NCBI RefSeq assembly: GCF_000719335.1
Contig: NZ_JOGB01000029.1
Location: 1-64,000 of the forward strand
From: Streptomyces sp. NRRL S-87
GTDB taxonomy: Bacteria > Actinomycetota > Actinomycetes > Streptomycetales > Streptomycetaceae
Direction of reading: 5' to 3'
Length of the DNA: 64,000 nucleotides
Under the pieces are notes generated by a model that did no database searches, was not told the DNA's origin, and saw only the letters and a program-made list of their open reading frames with translations. Within the stretch, counting starts at the first letter, position 1. Each line of letters opens with the position of its first letter. A program made the position numbers and the translations under genes. Shown here one piece after another: positions 8,941 through 17,470 of this stretch.

Positions 8941-9855
8941 ATGACGCCTTCGGATGCCTCATCTGCCGCTTCGTCCCCTGATTCCCCTTCCGCTCCGGGC
9001 GGCGGTCCGTCGTCCGCGCCCGGCCCGGGCCGCTGGTCCGACCTCGACCGGCCGCCGCTGAACGCCGCCGCGCTGCGCCGGGCCCTCGTGGAGCCCGCGG
9101 GGCTGTGGACGTCCCTGGAGGTGGTGCCCAGTACGGGGTCCACCAACACCGACCTCGCCGCCCGCGCCGCGGAGCTGTCCGAGGGCGCCGTGCTGGTCGC
9201 CGAGGAGCAGACCGCCGGCCGCGGCCGGCTCGACCGCAGCTGGACGGCCCCGGCCCGCTCCGGCCTGTTCTTCTCCGTCCTGCTCGAGCCGACCGGCGTG
9301 CCGGTGGAGCAGTGGGGGTGGCTGCCGCTGCTGGCCGGGGTGGCCACGGCCGAGGCGGTGGCCCGCACCGCGGGCGTGGACACCGCGCTGAAGTGGCCCA
9401 ACGACGTCCTGGTGACGGTGGAGGGGGAGGAGCGCAAGACCGGCGGCATCCTCGCCGAGCGCGCGGGCGACGGCATCGTGGTCGGCATCGGGCTCAACGT
9501 CACGCTGAGTGCCGACGAGCTGCCGGTCCCGGGCGCCGGGTCGCTGGCCCTGGCGAAGGCCGCCGGCACTGACCGGGATCCGCTGCTGCGCGCCGTGCTG
9601 CGCTCGCTGGAGGCCTGGTACGGGCACTGGCGCGCGGCCGGGGGCGACGCCGCGCGCAGCGGCGTGCTGGAGGCCTACACGGCCGGGTGCGCGACGCTGG
9701 GCCGACGGGTACGGGCCGACCTGCCGGGCGGGCGCGAGGTGGTCGGGCGGGCGGAGGCCCTGGACGCCGACGGACGGCTGGTGATCGTCACCGACGGGGG
9801 CGGGCGCGAGACCGTCGGCGCGGGCGACGTGGTCCACCTGCGCGGGGAGCGCTGA
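8941..9855 (+). CDS. birA: Biotin--[acetyl-CoA-carboxylase] ligase
   Basis: A 305-residue enzyme that activates biotin with ATP and attaches it to the carrier lysine of the carboxylase alpha chain. After a disordered Ser/Pro-rich N-terminus it has STNTDLAARA, the GRGRLDRSW biotin/ATP loop, LKWPNDV and the KTGGILAE motif, followed by a small C-terminal SH3-like domain. It lacks an N-terminal winged helix, so it is a class I ligase and not itself the repressor. The ATG at 8941 is preferred over an in-frame start at 8887. It is divergent from the beta subunit gene. Confidence 0.92.
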   Translation: MTPSDASSAASSPDSPSAPGGGPSSAPGPGRWSDLDRPPLNAAALRRALVEPAGLWTSLEVVPSTGSTNTDLAARAAELSEGAVLVAEEQTAGRGRLDRSWTAPARSGLFFSVLLEPTGVPVEQWGWLPLLAGVATAEAVARTAGVDTALKWPNDVLVTVEGEERKTGGILAERAGDGIVVGIGLNVTLSADELPVPGAGSLALAKAAGTDRDPLLRAVLRSLEAWYGHWRAAGGDAARSGVLEAYTAGCATLGRRVRADLPGGREVVGRAEALDADGRLVIVTDGGGRETVGAGDVVHLRGER

Positions 9856-9955
9856 GACGGCCGTGGGCCGGTGCCCGGGCCGGCGTATGACCGTTCGTGC
9901 GGCGGCCGGCGCGGGCGGGTCCACGGAAGTCGGCGGTTTCGGGACGGAGCGAGGA

Positions 9956-9983
9956 GTGAGCTACGGCACACCTGCCGTATGGT
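9956..9983 (+). promoter_or_regulatory. Putative operator/promoter of the cyclase gene
   Basis: A perfect 7-bp inverted repeat, TACGGCA-N4-TGCCGTA (9962-9979), runs into a -10-like TATGGT (9978-9983). Overlapping its left edge is GTGA-N6-GCAC (9956-9969), a one-mismatch likeness to a cAMP-receptor half-site pair. A regulator binding here would cover the promoter. This is inference from sequence only. Confidence 0.35.
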
Positions 9984-10059
9984 TTAGGCGGTCGCCAGTG
10001 CCACCGGCGATCACCCGGCTCGGTGGGGCAGTGTGCACGGAATGGACAGGAGGCGGCCC

Positions 10060-11262
10060 TTGACCGTCGACGACACGGCTTCCGGCGCGTCCAACACTCC
10101 TGTTACCGGCGGGAACGGCCAGGGCGGCGGGCAGGCGGGCGGCCACTCCGGCAACCCGTCCGGCCCGATCGGCCCCGAGCAGCACACCCCGCACCACGAG
10201 GTCGACCACACGGCCGAGCCCACCGCCGACCCGCTCGCCATCCGTCTGGAGCAGCTGATCCTCGGCGCCGAGCGCCGGTACACCCCCTTCCAGGCGGCCC
10301 GGACCGCCGGGGTGTCGATGGAGCTGGCCTCCCGCTTCTGGCGGGCCATGGGCTTCGCGGACATCGGACAGGCCCGCGCCCTGACCGAGGCGGACGTCCT
10401 CGCGCTGCGGCGGCTGGCCGGCCTGGTGGAGGCCGGGCTGCTCAGCGAGCCGATGGCGGTGCAGGTGGCCCGTTCCACCGGCCAGACCACGGCCCGGCTG
10501 GCCGAATGGCAGATCGACTCCTTCCTGGAGGGGCTGACGGAGCCGCCGGAGCCGGGGATGACCCGGACCGAGGTCACCTACCCGCTGGTGGAGCTGCTGC
10601 TGCCGGAGCTGGAGGAGTTCCTCGTCTACGTCTGGCGGCGGCAGCTGGCCGCCGCGACGGGCCGCGTGGTGCAGGCCGCGGACGACGAGGAGATGGTCGA
10701 CAGGCGGCTCGCGGTCGGCTTCGCCGACCTCGTCGGCTTCACGCGGCTCACCCGACGCCTCGAGGAGGAGGAGCTCGGCGAGCTGGTCGAGTCCTTCGAG
10801 ACCACGGCCGCCGACCTGGTGGCCGCGCACGGCGGCCGGCTGATCAAGACCCTCGGCGACGAGGTGCTCTTCTGCGCCGACGACGCGGGCACGGCGGCGG
10901 AGATCGCGCTGCGCCTCATCGGGACGCTGGGCAACGACGAGTCGATGCCGGAGCTCCGGGTGGGCATCGCGTTCGGAACGGTCACCACGCGCATGGGCGA
11001 CGTCTTCGGCACGACGGTGAACCTGGCCAGCCGGCTCACGTCGATAGCGCCGAAGGACTCGGTGCTGGTCGACGGGGCGCTGGCGCTGGAGCTGGGGCGG
11101 ACGGGCGACGCGCCCGTCTCGGAGAAGGCCGCGGAGCAGGAGGAGGCCGAGGGCGCCTCGTACCGGTTCGCGCTCCAGCCGATGTGGCAGCGGCCGGTCC
11201 GCGGACTGGGCATCGTGGAGCCCTGGCTGCTGACGCGCAGGGCCCCTAAGATCCCCGGTTGA
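10060..11262 (+). CDS. cya: Class III adenylate/guanylate cyclase with N-terminal regulatory domain
   Basis: About 400 residues. A low-complexity Gly/His-rich N-terminus is followed by a helical regulatory domain (about 60-165) like the actinobacterial adenylate-cyclase regulatory domain, then a class III catalytic domain (about 215-390). Metal-binding aspartates lie in VGFADLVGFTRL and TLGDEVLF, and the transition-state Asn/Arg pair in TVNLASRL. It makes cAMP, which in Streptomyces acts through Crp in germination and antibiotic production. The TTG start at 10060 sits 6 bp after AGGAGG; in-frame GTG/ATG codons at 10033 and 10042 lie upstream of that site and are unlikely starts. No transmembrane helix is seen. 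Confidence 0.88.
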   Translation: MTVDDTASGASNTPVTGGNGQGGGQAGGHSGNPSGPIGPEQHTPHHEVDHTAEPTADPLAIRLEQLILGAERRYTPFQAARTAGVSMELASRFWRAMGFADIGQARALTEADVLALRRLAGLVEAGLLSEPMAVQVARSTGQTTARLAEWQIDSFLEGLTEPPEPGMTRTEVTYPLVELLLPELEEFLVYVWRRQLAAATGRVVQAADDEEMVDRRLAVGFADLVGFTRLTRRLEEEELGELVESFETTAADLVAAHGGRLIKTLGDEVLFCADDAGTAAEIALRLIGTLGNDESMPELRVGIAFGTVTTRMGDVFGTTVNLASRLTSIAPKDSVLVDGALALELGRTGDAPVSEKAAEQEEAEGASYRFALQPMWQRPVRGLGIVEPWLLTRRAPKIPG

Positions 11263-11285
11263 CGAGATAACGGTCGTTAACCGGG
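11254..11285 (+). promoter_or_regulatory. Inverted repeat overlapping the enoyl-CoA hydratase ribosome-binding site
   Basis: CCCGGTT (11254-11260) pairs with AACCGGG (11279-11285) across the cyclase stop codon. The right arm runs into GGGAGGG, the ribosome-binding site of the gene at 11295, so the hairpin could lower its translation. Confidence 0.35.
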
Positions 11286-11294
11286 AGGGCCAGG

Positions 11295-12113
11295 ATGGCC
11301 GAGCAGGCTGAGCAGGCGGAGCAGCGCTTCGGAGAGTTCGTCGCGGTACGGCGGGAGGGCGAGGGCCACGTCGCCGAGCTCGTCCTGGACCGGCCCAAGG
11401 CGATGAACGCGGTCTCCACCGAGATGGCCCGCTCGATCATCGCGGCCTGCGACGCGCTGGCCGCGGATCCGACGGTGCGCGTGGTGGTGCTGACCTCGAC
11501 GCACGAGCGGGCCTTCTGCGTGGGCGCGGACCTCAAGGAGCGCAACTCCTTCACCGACGCGGACCTGCGGCGCCAGCGGCCGACCACGCGCGCCTCGTAC
11601 ACCGGCGTGCTGGAGCTGCCGATGCCGACGATCGCGGCGGTGCACGGCTTCGCGCTGGGCGGCGGCTTCGAGCTCGCGCTGTCCTGCGACGTGATCGTGG
11701 CGGACGAGACGGCGCTGGTCGGTCTCCCCGAGGTCTCGGTGGGCGTCATCCCCGGTGGCGGCGGTACGCAGCTGCTGCCGCGCCGGGTCGGGGCGGCGCG
11801 GGCGGCGGAGCTGATCTTCTCGGCGCGCCGGGTCGAGGCGCCGGAGGCGGCCGCGCTGGGGCTCGTCGACGAGCTGGTCGAGGCGGGGCGGGACCGGGAG
11901 CGGGCCCTGGAGCTGGCCGCGACCATCGCCGGCAACTCCCCGGTGGGGCTGCGGGCCGCGAAGCGCGCGCTGCGGCTGGGGCAGGGGTTGGACCTGCGGG
12001 CCGGTCTGGAGGTCGAGGACGCCGCGTGGCGGACGGTGGCGTTCTCGGGCGACCGCGCGGAGGGCGTCGCGGCCTTCAACGAGAAGCGCAAGCCGAACTG
12101 GCCGGGCGAGTAA
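11295..12113 (+). CDS. Enoyl-CoA hydratase/isomerase family protein
   Basis: A 272-residue crotonase-fold enzyme. The first oxyanion-hole segment is visible (ERAFCVGADLKER, about residues 76-88), as are the glycine-rich GFALGGGFELALSCD block and the LVGLPEVSVGVIPGGGGT block. The glutamates at the expected catalytic positions (FELALSCD and LPEVSVG) suggest a true hydratase, but substrate chain length cannot be read from the sequence. It begins 32 bp after the cyclase stop and is probably co-transcribed with it. Confidence 0.88.
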   Translation: MAEQAEQAEQRFGEFVAVRREGEGHVAELVLDRPKAMNAVSTEMARSIIAACDALAADPTVRVVVLTSTHERAFCVGADLKERNSFTDADLRRQRPTTRASYTGVLELPMPTIAAVHGFALGGGFELALSCDVIVADETALVGLPEVSVGVIPGGGGTQLLPRRVGAARAAELIFSARRVEAPEAAALGLVDELVEAGRDRERALELAATIAGNSPVGLRAAKRALRLGQGLDLRAGLEVEDAAWRTVAFSGDRAEGVAAFNEKRKPNWPGE

Positions 12114-12261
12114 CCGCTTCCGACCCGGGTGCGCAGGGTCCGTCCGGCCCCGCACACCCGGGCCGTCGACTCATGGCCGCAGGCCCTGCAGCAGGCCACG
12201 GGCAGTAGTCGCCACGGGACCGGATGTCGTACTCGATGTCCCCGAATCGGACAATCATCCC

Positions 12262-12274
12262 TAATCTGGGGTGA
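12262..12274 (+). promoter_or_regulatory. Possible leaderless promoter for the GGDEF gene
   Basis: A TAATCT -10-like hexamer (12262-12267) lies exactly 6 bp before the ATG at 12274. A transcript starting at the normal distance would begin at the A of the start codon. No convincing -35 element or ribosome-binding site is present, which fits leaderless expression. Confidence 0.35.
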
Positions 12275-13407
12275 TGGGAGTGGATGGGCGGTTGCGGGCC
12301 GTAGTGGCCCTCGCGCAGGCCATGGCGGCGGCGGCCACGCCGAACGAGGCCGTACGGGCGGCCGCGCGCGGGGCGCGGCGGGCGATGGACGGTTCCTTCG
12401 CCGCCGTCTCCGCCTGGGAGCGGGAGCGCGGCCGGCTGCGCGTCCTGGTCAACGAGGGCGACCGGGCCGCGGACGAGGAGGAGTTCCCGCAGGACGAGTC
12501 CTATCCCGTCCACGACTTCCCCGAGATCACCGAGTTCCTGCACGAGCGGTGGGCCGGCGGGGGCGGCCCGCACGCCTGGGTCGAGACCGCCACCGGCGCC
12601 GGCAACCGCGCCGCGGGCCTCAAGCGCCGCGGCCGCGGCAGCTGCGTGGTCGCCCCGCTGGTGCTGCACGGCCGGGCGTGGGGCGAGCTGTACGTGGCCC
12701 GGACGGCGGGGAGCGCGCTGTTCGGTGTCGAGGACGCCGAGTTCGCCACCGTCCTCGCGGCCGTCGTCGCCGCCGGCCTGGCGCAGAGCGAGCGCCTGGA
12801 GGAGGTCCGCCGGCTGGCCTTCACCGATCCGCTGACCGGCCTGGCCAACCGCCGCGCGGTGGACATGGCCCTGGACGAGGCCCTGGAGCGGCACCGCGCG
12901 GACGGTTCCGTGGTGAGCCTGGTGGTCTGCGACCTCAACGGGCTCAAGCGGGTCAACGACACCCTGGGGCACGCCACCGGCGACCGGCTGCTGGAGCGTT
13001 TCGGGTCGGTGCTGTCGCTGTGCGGCGCCATGCTCCCCGGGGCCCTGGCCGCCCGTCTCGGCGGGGACGAGTTCTGCCTGGTGTCCGTCGGGCCCGGCTC
13101 GGACGCCGTGGTCGAGGCCGCCGAGCAGCTGTGCGCCCGGGCCGCCGATCTGGAGCTCGGTGAGGGCGTGGCCTGCGGGATCGCCTCGACGGGCGATCCG
13201 ATCGGGCCGGTGCGGTCCTCCCGGCGGCTGTTCCGGCTGGCGGACGCGGCCCAGTACAAGGCCAAGGCCGCGCGTTCGCCGAAGCCGGTCGTCGCGGGCC
13301 GTGACACCGCCGTCGTCCCGCTCGCGGACGCCCCGCAGCCCGGTTCGCCCGAGCGCCGCCGCTTCCGCGGCCGGGCGGGCGACGACTGGCCGTCGGCGCC
13401 GTCGTGA
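12274..13407 (+). CDS. cdgE: GAF-GGDEF diguanylate cyclase (CdgE-like)
   Basis: About 377 residues. The N-terminal half resembles a GAF sensor domain (about 5-165), followed by a GGDEF domain (about 185-345) with an intact RLGGDEF active site, so synthesis of cyclic di-GMP is expected. The residues nine to six before GGDEF are LPGA rather than RxxD, so the inhibitory product-binding site is absent. In Streptomyces cyclic di-GMP controls BldD and development; the position just before hutH matches what I remember for CdgE of S. coelicolor. The C-terminal 60 residues are basic and disordered. GTG at 12271 is an alternative start. Confidence 0.85.
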   Translation: MGVDGRLRAVVALAQAMAAAATPNEAVRAAARGARRAMDGSFAAVSAWERERGRLRVLVNEGDRAADEEEFPQDESYPVHDFPEITEFLHERWAGGGGPHAWVETATGAGNRAAGLKRRGRGSCVVAPLVLHGRAWGELYVARTAGSALFGVEDAEFATVLAAVVAAGLAQSERLEEVRRLAFTDPLTGLANRRAVDMALDEALERHRADGSVVSLVVCDLNGLKRVNDTLGHATGDRLLERFGSVLSLCGAMLPGALAARLGGDEFCLVSVGPGSDAVVEAAEQLCARAADLELGEGVACGIASTGDPIGPVRSSRRLFRLADAAQYKAKAARSPKPVVAGRDTAVVPLADAPQPGSPERRRFRGRAGDDWPSAPS

Positions 13408-13485
13408 GCGGCGTACGACCGCGCTCGGCCACTTGTGGCCGCCCCCCTAGTGACATGAAGCGATTCAATCCGTAGGGTGCTGAAT

Positions 13486-15036
13486 ATGGATATGCACACT
13501 GTCGTGGTGGGGACGTCCGGTACCACCGCTGCCGACGTCATCGCCGTGGCCCGCGGCAACGCTCGCATCGAGCTGTCCGACGAGGCCCTGGGCGCGCTCG
13601 CCCGGGCCCGCGGGATCGTGGACGCCCTGGCCGCCAAGCCCGAACCCGTCTACGGGGTGTCCACCGGATTCGGCGCGCTGGCCACCCGGCACATCAACCA
13701 TGACCTCCGCGCCCAGCTGCAGCGCAACATCGTCCGCTCCCACGCGGCCGGCATGGGCCCGCGCGTCGAGCGCGAGGTCGTCCGTGCCCTGATGTTCCTG
13801 CGCCTGAAGACCGTGGCCTCCGGCCACACCGGCGTACGCCCCGAGGTCGCCCAGACCATGGCCGACGTCCTCAACGCGGGCATCACGCCCGTCGTGCACG
13901 AGTACGGCTCCCTCGGCTGCTCCGGCGACCTCGCCCCGCTCTCGCACTGCGCCCTGACCCTGATGGGCGAGGGCGACGCGGAGGGCCCCGACGGCGCCGT
14001 CCGCCCGGCCGGCGAACTGCTCGCCGAGGCCGGCATCGCCCCCGTCGAGCTGAAGGAGAAGGAGGGCCTGGCCCTCCTCAACGGCACGGACGGCATGCTC
14101 GGCATGCTGTGCATGGCCATCGCCGACCTCAAGAAGCTCTACACGTCGGCCGACATCACCGCCGCCCTGAGCCTCGAGGCCCTGCTCGGCACCGAGAAGG
14201 TGCTCGCCCCCGAGCTGCACGCCATCCGCCCGCACCCGGGCCAGGGCGACTCCGCCGCGAACATGCTCGCCGTCCTGCAGGGCTCCGGCCTGACCGGCCA
14301 CCACCAGGACGACTCCCCGCGCGTCCAGGACGCCTACTCCGTGCGCTGCGCCCCGCAGGTGGCCGGCGCCGGCCGCGACACCGTCACCCACGCCGAGCTG
14401 GTCGCCTCCCGCGAGCTGGCCTCCGCGGTCGACAACCCGGTCGTGCTGCCCGACGGCCGCGTGGAGTCCAACGGCAACTTCCACGGCGCGCCCGTGGCGT
14501 ACGTCCTGGACTTCCTGGCCATCGCCGCCGCCGACCTCGGCTCCATCGCCGAGCGCCGCACCGACCGCCTGCTGGACAAGAACCGCAGCCACGGCCTGCC
14601 GCCGTTCCTCGCGGACGACGCCGGCGTCGACTCGGGCCTGATGATCGCCCAGTACACGCAGGCCGCGCTGGTCAGCGAGATGAAGCGGCTGGCCGTACCG
14701 GCCTCCGCCGACTCCATCCCGTCCTCCGCGATGCAGGAGGACCACGTCTCGATGGGCTGGTCCGCCGCCCGCAAGCTGCGCACCGCGGTCGACAACCTCA
14801 CCCGGATCGTGGCCATCGAGCTGTACGCCGCCACGCGTGCGATCGAGCTGCGCGCCGAGCACCACCTCACGCCGGCACCGGCCAGCCGGGCCGCCATCGA
14901 CGCCGCCCGCGCGGCGGGCGTCCAGGGCCCCGGTCCCGACCGTTTCCTGGCCCCCGACCTGGCCGCCGCCGACGCCTTCGTGCGCTCCGGCGCGCTGGTC
15001 GAGGCCGTCGAGGCCGTGACGGGCCCGCTGGCCTGA
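13486..15036 (+). CDS. hutH: Histidine ammonia-lyase
   Basis: A 516-residue enzyme that deaminates histidine to urocanate, the first step of histidine use. The autocatalytic MIO cofactor triad is Cys-Ser-Gly (residues 145-147, in GSLGCSGDLAPL) instead of Ala-Ser-Gly, as is usual in streptomycete histidases. Other family blocks are YGVSTGFG near residue 57, and QDAYSVRC and SNGNFHG further on. The start is ATG 13486 with GTAGGG eight bases upstream; ATG 13492 is an alternative. No other hut gene lies nearby, in line with scattered hut genes in this genus. Confidence 0.95.
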   Translation: MDMHTVVVGTSGTTAADVIAVARGNARIELSDEALGALARARGIVDALAAKPEPVYGVSTGFGALATRHINHDLRAQLQRNIVRSHAAGMGPRVEREVVRALMFLRLKTVASGHTGVRPEVAQTMADVLNAGITPVVHEYGSLGCSGDLAPLSHCALTLMGEGDAEGPDGAVRPAGELLAEAGIAPVELKEKEGLALLNGTDGMLGMLCMAIADLKKLYTSADITAALSLEALLGTEKVLAPELHAIRPHPGQGDSAANMLAVLQGSGLTGHHQDDSPRVQDAYSVRCAPQVAGAGRDTVTHAELVASRELASAVDNPVVLPDGRVESNGNFHGAPVAYVLDFLAIAAADLGSIAERRTDRLLDKNRSHGLPPFLADDAGVDSGLMIAQYTQAALVSEMKRLAVPASADSIPSSAMQEDHVSMGWSAARKLRTAVDNLTRIVAIELYAATRAIELRAEHHLTPAPASRAAIDAARAAGVQGPGPDRFLAPDLAAADAFVRSGALVEAVEAVTGPLA

Positions 15037-15057
15037 CGGGCCCGCCGAGTCGCGCGA

Positions 15058-15096
15058 GAGGGGCCGCCCCGGACGAAAAGTCCGGGGCGGCCCCTC
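15058..15096. terminator. Perfect 17-bp hairpin terminator after hutH
   Basis: Arms 15058-15074 and 15080-15096 pair without mismatch around a GAAAA loop. It serves hutH (stop 15036) and the convergent surface-protein gene (stop 15134). Confidence 0.9.
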
Positions 15097-15133
15097 TTCC
15101 GCGTCTGCGGGCCGCGCGACCCCGGGGGCGCCC

Positions 15134-15505
15134 CTACGGGCGGCCCGGCTGCTCGGCACGGGCCCGGCGGGCCGAGAAGGCCACGAAGCCCGCCCCGGCC
15201 ACCAGGAACGCCGTTCCGCCGAGCAGGTACGGGGACGTGTCCACGCCCCCGGTGTCCGCCAGCGCCAGCTCCGTCGGGGCGTCCGCGGGAGCCGCGGCGG
15301 GTATCGCCCCGGTGGCTGCCGTGACCCCGGCCGTCCCGGTCGCTCCGGCGACCCCGGCGGTTGCGGTGCGTACGGAAGCGGAATCCGCGGAGCGGGGAGC
15401 CGCGGCGGGCTGCTCCGGGGTCGCGTTGGCGTTGGGGACGAACCAGAGGGCGGTGAGAAGGGTGCCCGCTCCGATGGCGGTGAGAAGCGGTCGACGTGCG
15501 AACAC
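15134..15505 (-). CDS. Small sortase-anchored surface protein (LAXTG type)
   Basis: A 123-residue exported protein. The N-terminus FARRPLLTAIGAGTLL...NANA looks like a signal peptide. The middle is Ala/Thr/Gly/Pro-rich and low complexity. The C-terminus has LADTG followed by a hydrophobic helix (about 20 residues, LLGGTAFLVAGAGFVAF) and the charged tail SARRARAEQ, a complete cell-wall sorting signal. LAXTG is the motif used by class E sortases in Streptomyces. The GTG start at 15505 has AAGGGGG eight bases before it. A strong hairpin separates it from hutH. Its surface role is unknown; the neighbouring L,D-transpeptidase also acts on the wall. Confidence 0.8.
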   Translation of the reverse strand: MFARRPLLTAIGAGTLLTALWFVPNANATPEQPAAAPRSADSASVRTATAGVAGATGTAGVTAATGAIPAAAPADAPTELALADTGGVDTSPYLLGGTAFLVAGAGFVAFSARRARAEQPGRP

Positions 15506-15613
15506 GGTGCGATCCCCCTTGTGGCAGCAGCGAATTGGCCGTGTGCCGCCGATGCTAATGAAAGGGGCGGGTCGTGGGAAAGGCGGGGCCCCCACGGGCA
15601 TACCCTCCCAGCC

Positions 15614-15967
15614 ATGAGTACCTCTGAGTCATCACAGTACGTACGCCTTCGCGTCGATTTGGTGTTGGAGATCCCGGAACCGGAGGCTCTGACCGGCGCC
15701 GCGCTGGAGCGCATCGCGGCCGACGAGTTCATGCCGGACGAGGAGCGCAGCCATGCCGAGGCCGCCGTGCGGGAGGACGAAGCGGAAGCCCTCGCGTACC
15801 TCGTCGACCCCTTCGACCTGATCGCCGAGGTGCCCGGCGTCGAGCTCGCCCAGGCCTCGTGGAGCACCGAGCCCGTGGAATACGACCCCGACTCCATGGA
15901 GTGGGACACGGGAGAGGAGGATGGTCCCCTCGAACACGACGACGCCGACACCCACCGGGAACCGTAG
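15614..15967 (+). CDS. Small acidic conserved protein of unknown function
   Basis: A 117-residue, strongly acidic soluble protein with many Glu and Asp and an Asp/Glu-rich C-terminal tail. It has no signal peptide, membrane span or recognised domain. It is encoded divergently from the LAXTG surface protein and just before the L,D-transpeptidase gene (154 bp gap). The ATG at 15614 gives a plausible MSTSESSQYVRLRV opening. I do not recognise a function. Confidence 0.65.
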   Translation: MSTSESSQYVRLRVDLVLEIPEPEALTGAALERIAADEFMPDEERSHAEAAVREDEAEALAYLVDPFDLIAEVPGVELAQASWSTEPVEYDPDSMEWDTGEEDGPLEHDDADTHREP

Positions 15968-16120
15968 GACGGGAGCCGGCCCCGTGGGGTTTCCCACAGT
16001 TCCGCGAACTGTGGAACCGATCTCCCGCAGACTGGCGTATGTGTAGCGAGGCGGGGCGGTCCAGGAGGGCCTCCCCGCCCGGGGTTTCCCGGGGGTCATC
16101 CGGCAACGATGGAGAGACGT

Positions 16121-17380
16121 GTGAGGACGGACAGCAAGCGGCGGCGCAGGGCCCTGGCGGCCGCGTCCGCGCTGCTCGGCGGGGTACTGGTGCTGACGGC
16201 GTGCGGCGGCGGTGACGACGCGGGGACGGGCAGTGGCGACGGCACGAAGAAGTCGCAGTCGGACGCCGACGCGGCCGCGGCGGCGAACTCGTCCCAGGCC
16301 CGAATATCCATCAAGCCGAAGAACGGCGCCACGAACGTCGGCATCAACAACGACGCCTCCGTCACGGTGACCGACGGCACCCTGACCCAGGTCGACTTCA
16401 AGACCGCCGAGGGCGCCGACGTCGAGGGCGAGATCTCCGCCGACGGCAAGAGCTGGAAGCCGGCCTCGAAGCTCAAGCGCGCCACGAAGTACACCCTGTC
16501 GGCCACCGCCAAGGACGCGGAGGGCCGCGAGGCGCACGAGAACGCGTCCTTCAGCACGGTCTCGCAGGCCAACAGCTTCGTCGGCCTCTTCACCCCCGAG
16601 GACGGCTCCACGGTCGGCGTGGGCATGCCCGTGTCGATCAACTTCGACAAGCCGATCAAGGACAAGAAGGCCGTCCAGTCGGCCATCGACGTCTCCTCCA
16701 GCGGCGGCCAGGAGGTCGTCGGCCACTGGTTCAACTCCCAGCGCCTCGACTTCCGCCCCGAGCAGTACTGGAAGGCGCACTCCACCGTCACGCTGAAGCT
16801 GAAGCTCGACGGCGTCGAGGGCGCCCCGGGCGTCTACGGCGTGCAGGAGCGCACCGTCACCTTCCAGATCGGCCGGAGCCAGGTCTCCGTCGTCGACGCG
16901 AAGAAGAAGACGATGCAGATCACCCGGGACGGCCAGGTCATCAAGACCGTCCCGATCTCGGCGGGCTCGCCGGAGAACCCGACGTACAACGGCCAGATGG
17001 TGATCTCCGAGAAGTTCAAGGAGACCCGGATGAACGGCGCCACCGTCGGCTTCACGGACGACAAGGGCAAGGGCGCGTACGACATCAAGGACGTGCCGCA
17101 CGCCATGCGCCTGTCGACGTCCGGCACCTTCGTGCACGGCAACTACTGGGGCGACCGCTCGGTCTTCGGCAGCGTCAACACCAGCCACGGCTGCGTGGGC
17201 CTGGCCGACGTCAAGGGCGCCGGCGACCCGGACCAGCCGGCCGCCTGGTTCTTCAACAACTCCCTCATCGGCGACGTCGTCACCGTCACCAACTCCCCTG
17301 ACCGCCAGATCAAGCCGGACAACGGCCTGAACGGCTGGAACATGAGCTGGTCGGAGTGGAAGGCCGGCTCCGCCGTCTGA
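16121..17380 (+). CDS. L,D-transpeptidase lipoprotein (YkuD domain)
   Basis: About 419 residues. A basic N-terminus, hydrophobic helix and LTAC lipobox place it on the outer face of the membrane. Two Ig-like regions (about 60-240) are followed by a YkuD catalytic domain (about 245-375) with HGNYWG and the SHGCVGL motif; Cys358 is the nucleophile. It should form 3-3 cross-links in peptidoglycan, an activity insensitive to most penicillins and important for vancomycin tolerance. GTG 16121 follows GGAG by six bases; ATG 16109 is an alternative. The C-terminus holds a conserved Trp-rich tail (NGWNMSWSEW). Confidence 0.92.
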   Translation: MRTDSKRRRRALAAASALLGGVLVLTACGGGDDAGTGSGDGTKKSQSDADAAAAANSSQARISIKPKNGATNVGINNDASVTVTDGTLTQVDFKTAEGADVEGEISADGKSWKPASKLKRATKYTLSATAKDAEGREAHENASFSTVSQANSFVGLFTPEDGSTVGVGMPVSINFDKPIKDKKAVQSAIDVSSSGGQEVVGHWFNSQRLDFRPEQYWKAHSTVTLKLKLDGVEGAPGVYGVQERTVTFQIGRSQVSVVDAKKKTMQITRDGQVIKTVPISAGSPENPTYNGQMVISEKFKETRMNGATVGFTDDKGKGAYDIKDVPHAMRLSTSGTFVHGNYWGDRSVFGSVNTSHGCVGLADVKGAGDPDQPAAWFFNNSLIGDVVTVTNSPDRQIKPDNGLNGWNMSWSEWKAGSAV

Positions 17381-17404
17381 CCCCCCCGATCCTCCCCCGT
17401 ACGC

Positions 17405-17446
17405 GCCGGTGGCGGCGGACTCCCCCGTGGGTCCGCCGCCACCGGC
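17405..17446 (+). terminator. Perfect 16-bp hairpin terminator after the L,D-transpeptidase gene
   Basis: Arms 17405-17420 and 17431-17446 pair fully around a 10-nt loop; TTT follows the right arm. Confidence 0.88.
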
Positions 17447-17470
17447 TTTCCGCGGCCACCGCCGCGCTCC

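Noticed and set aside
12170..12210. Possible third, degraded copy of the dispersed repeat (GCAGGCCCTGCAGCAGGCC)
   Set aside because: Only about 11-20 bp resemble the element or its flank, and the outer stem cannot form. Chance in GC-rich DNA is likely.
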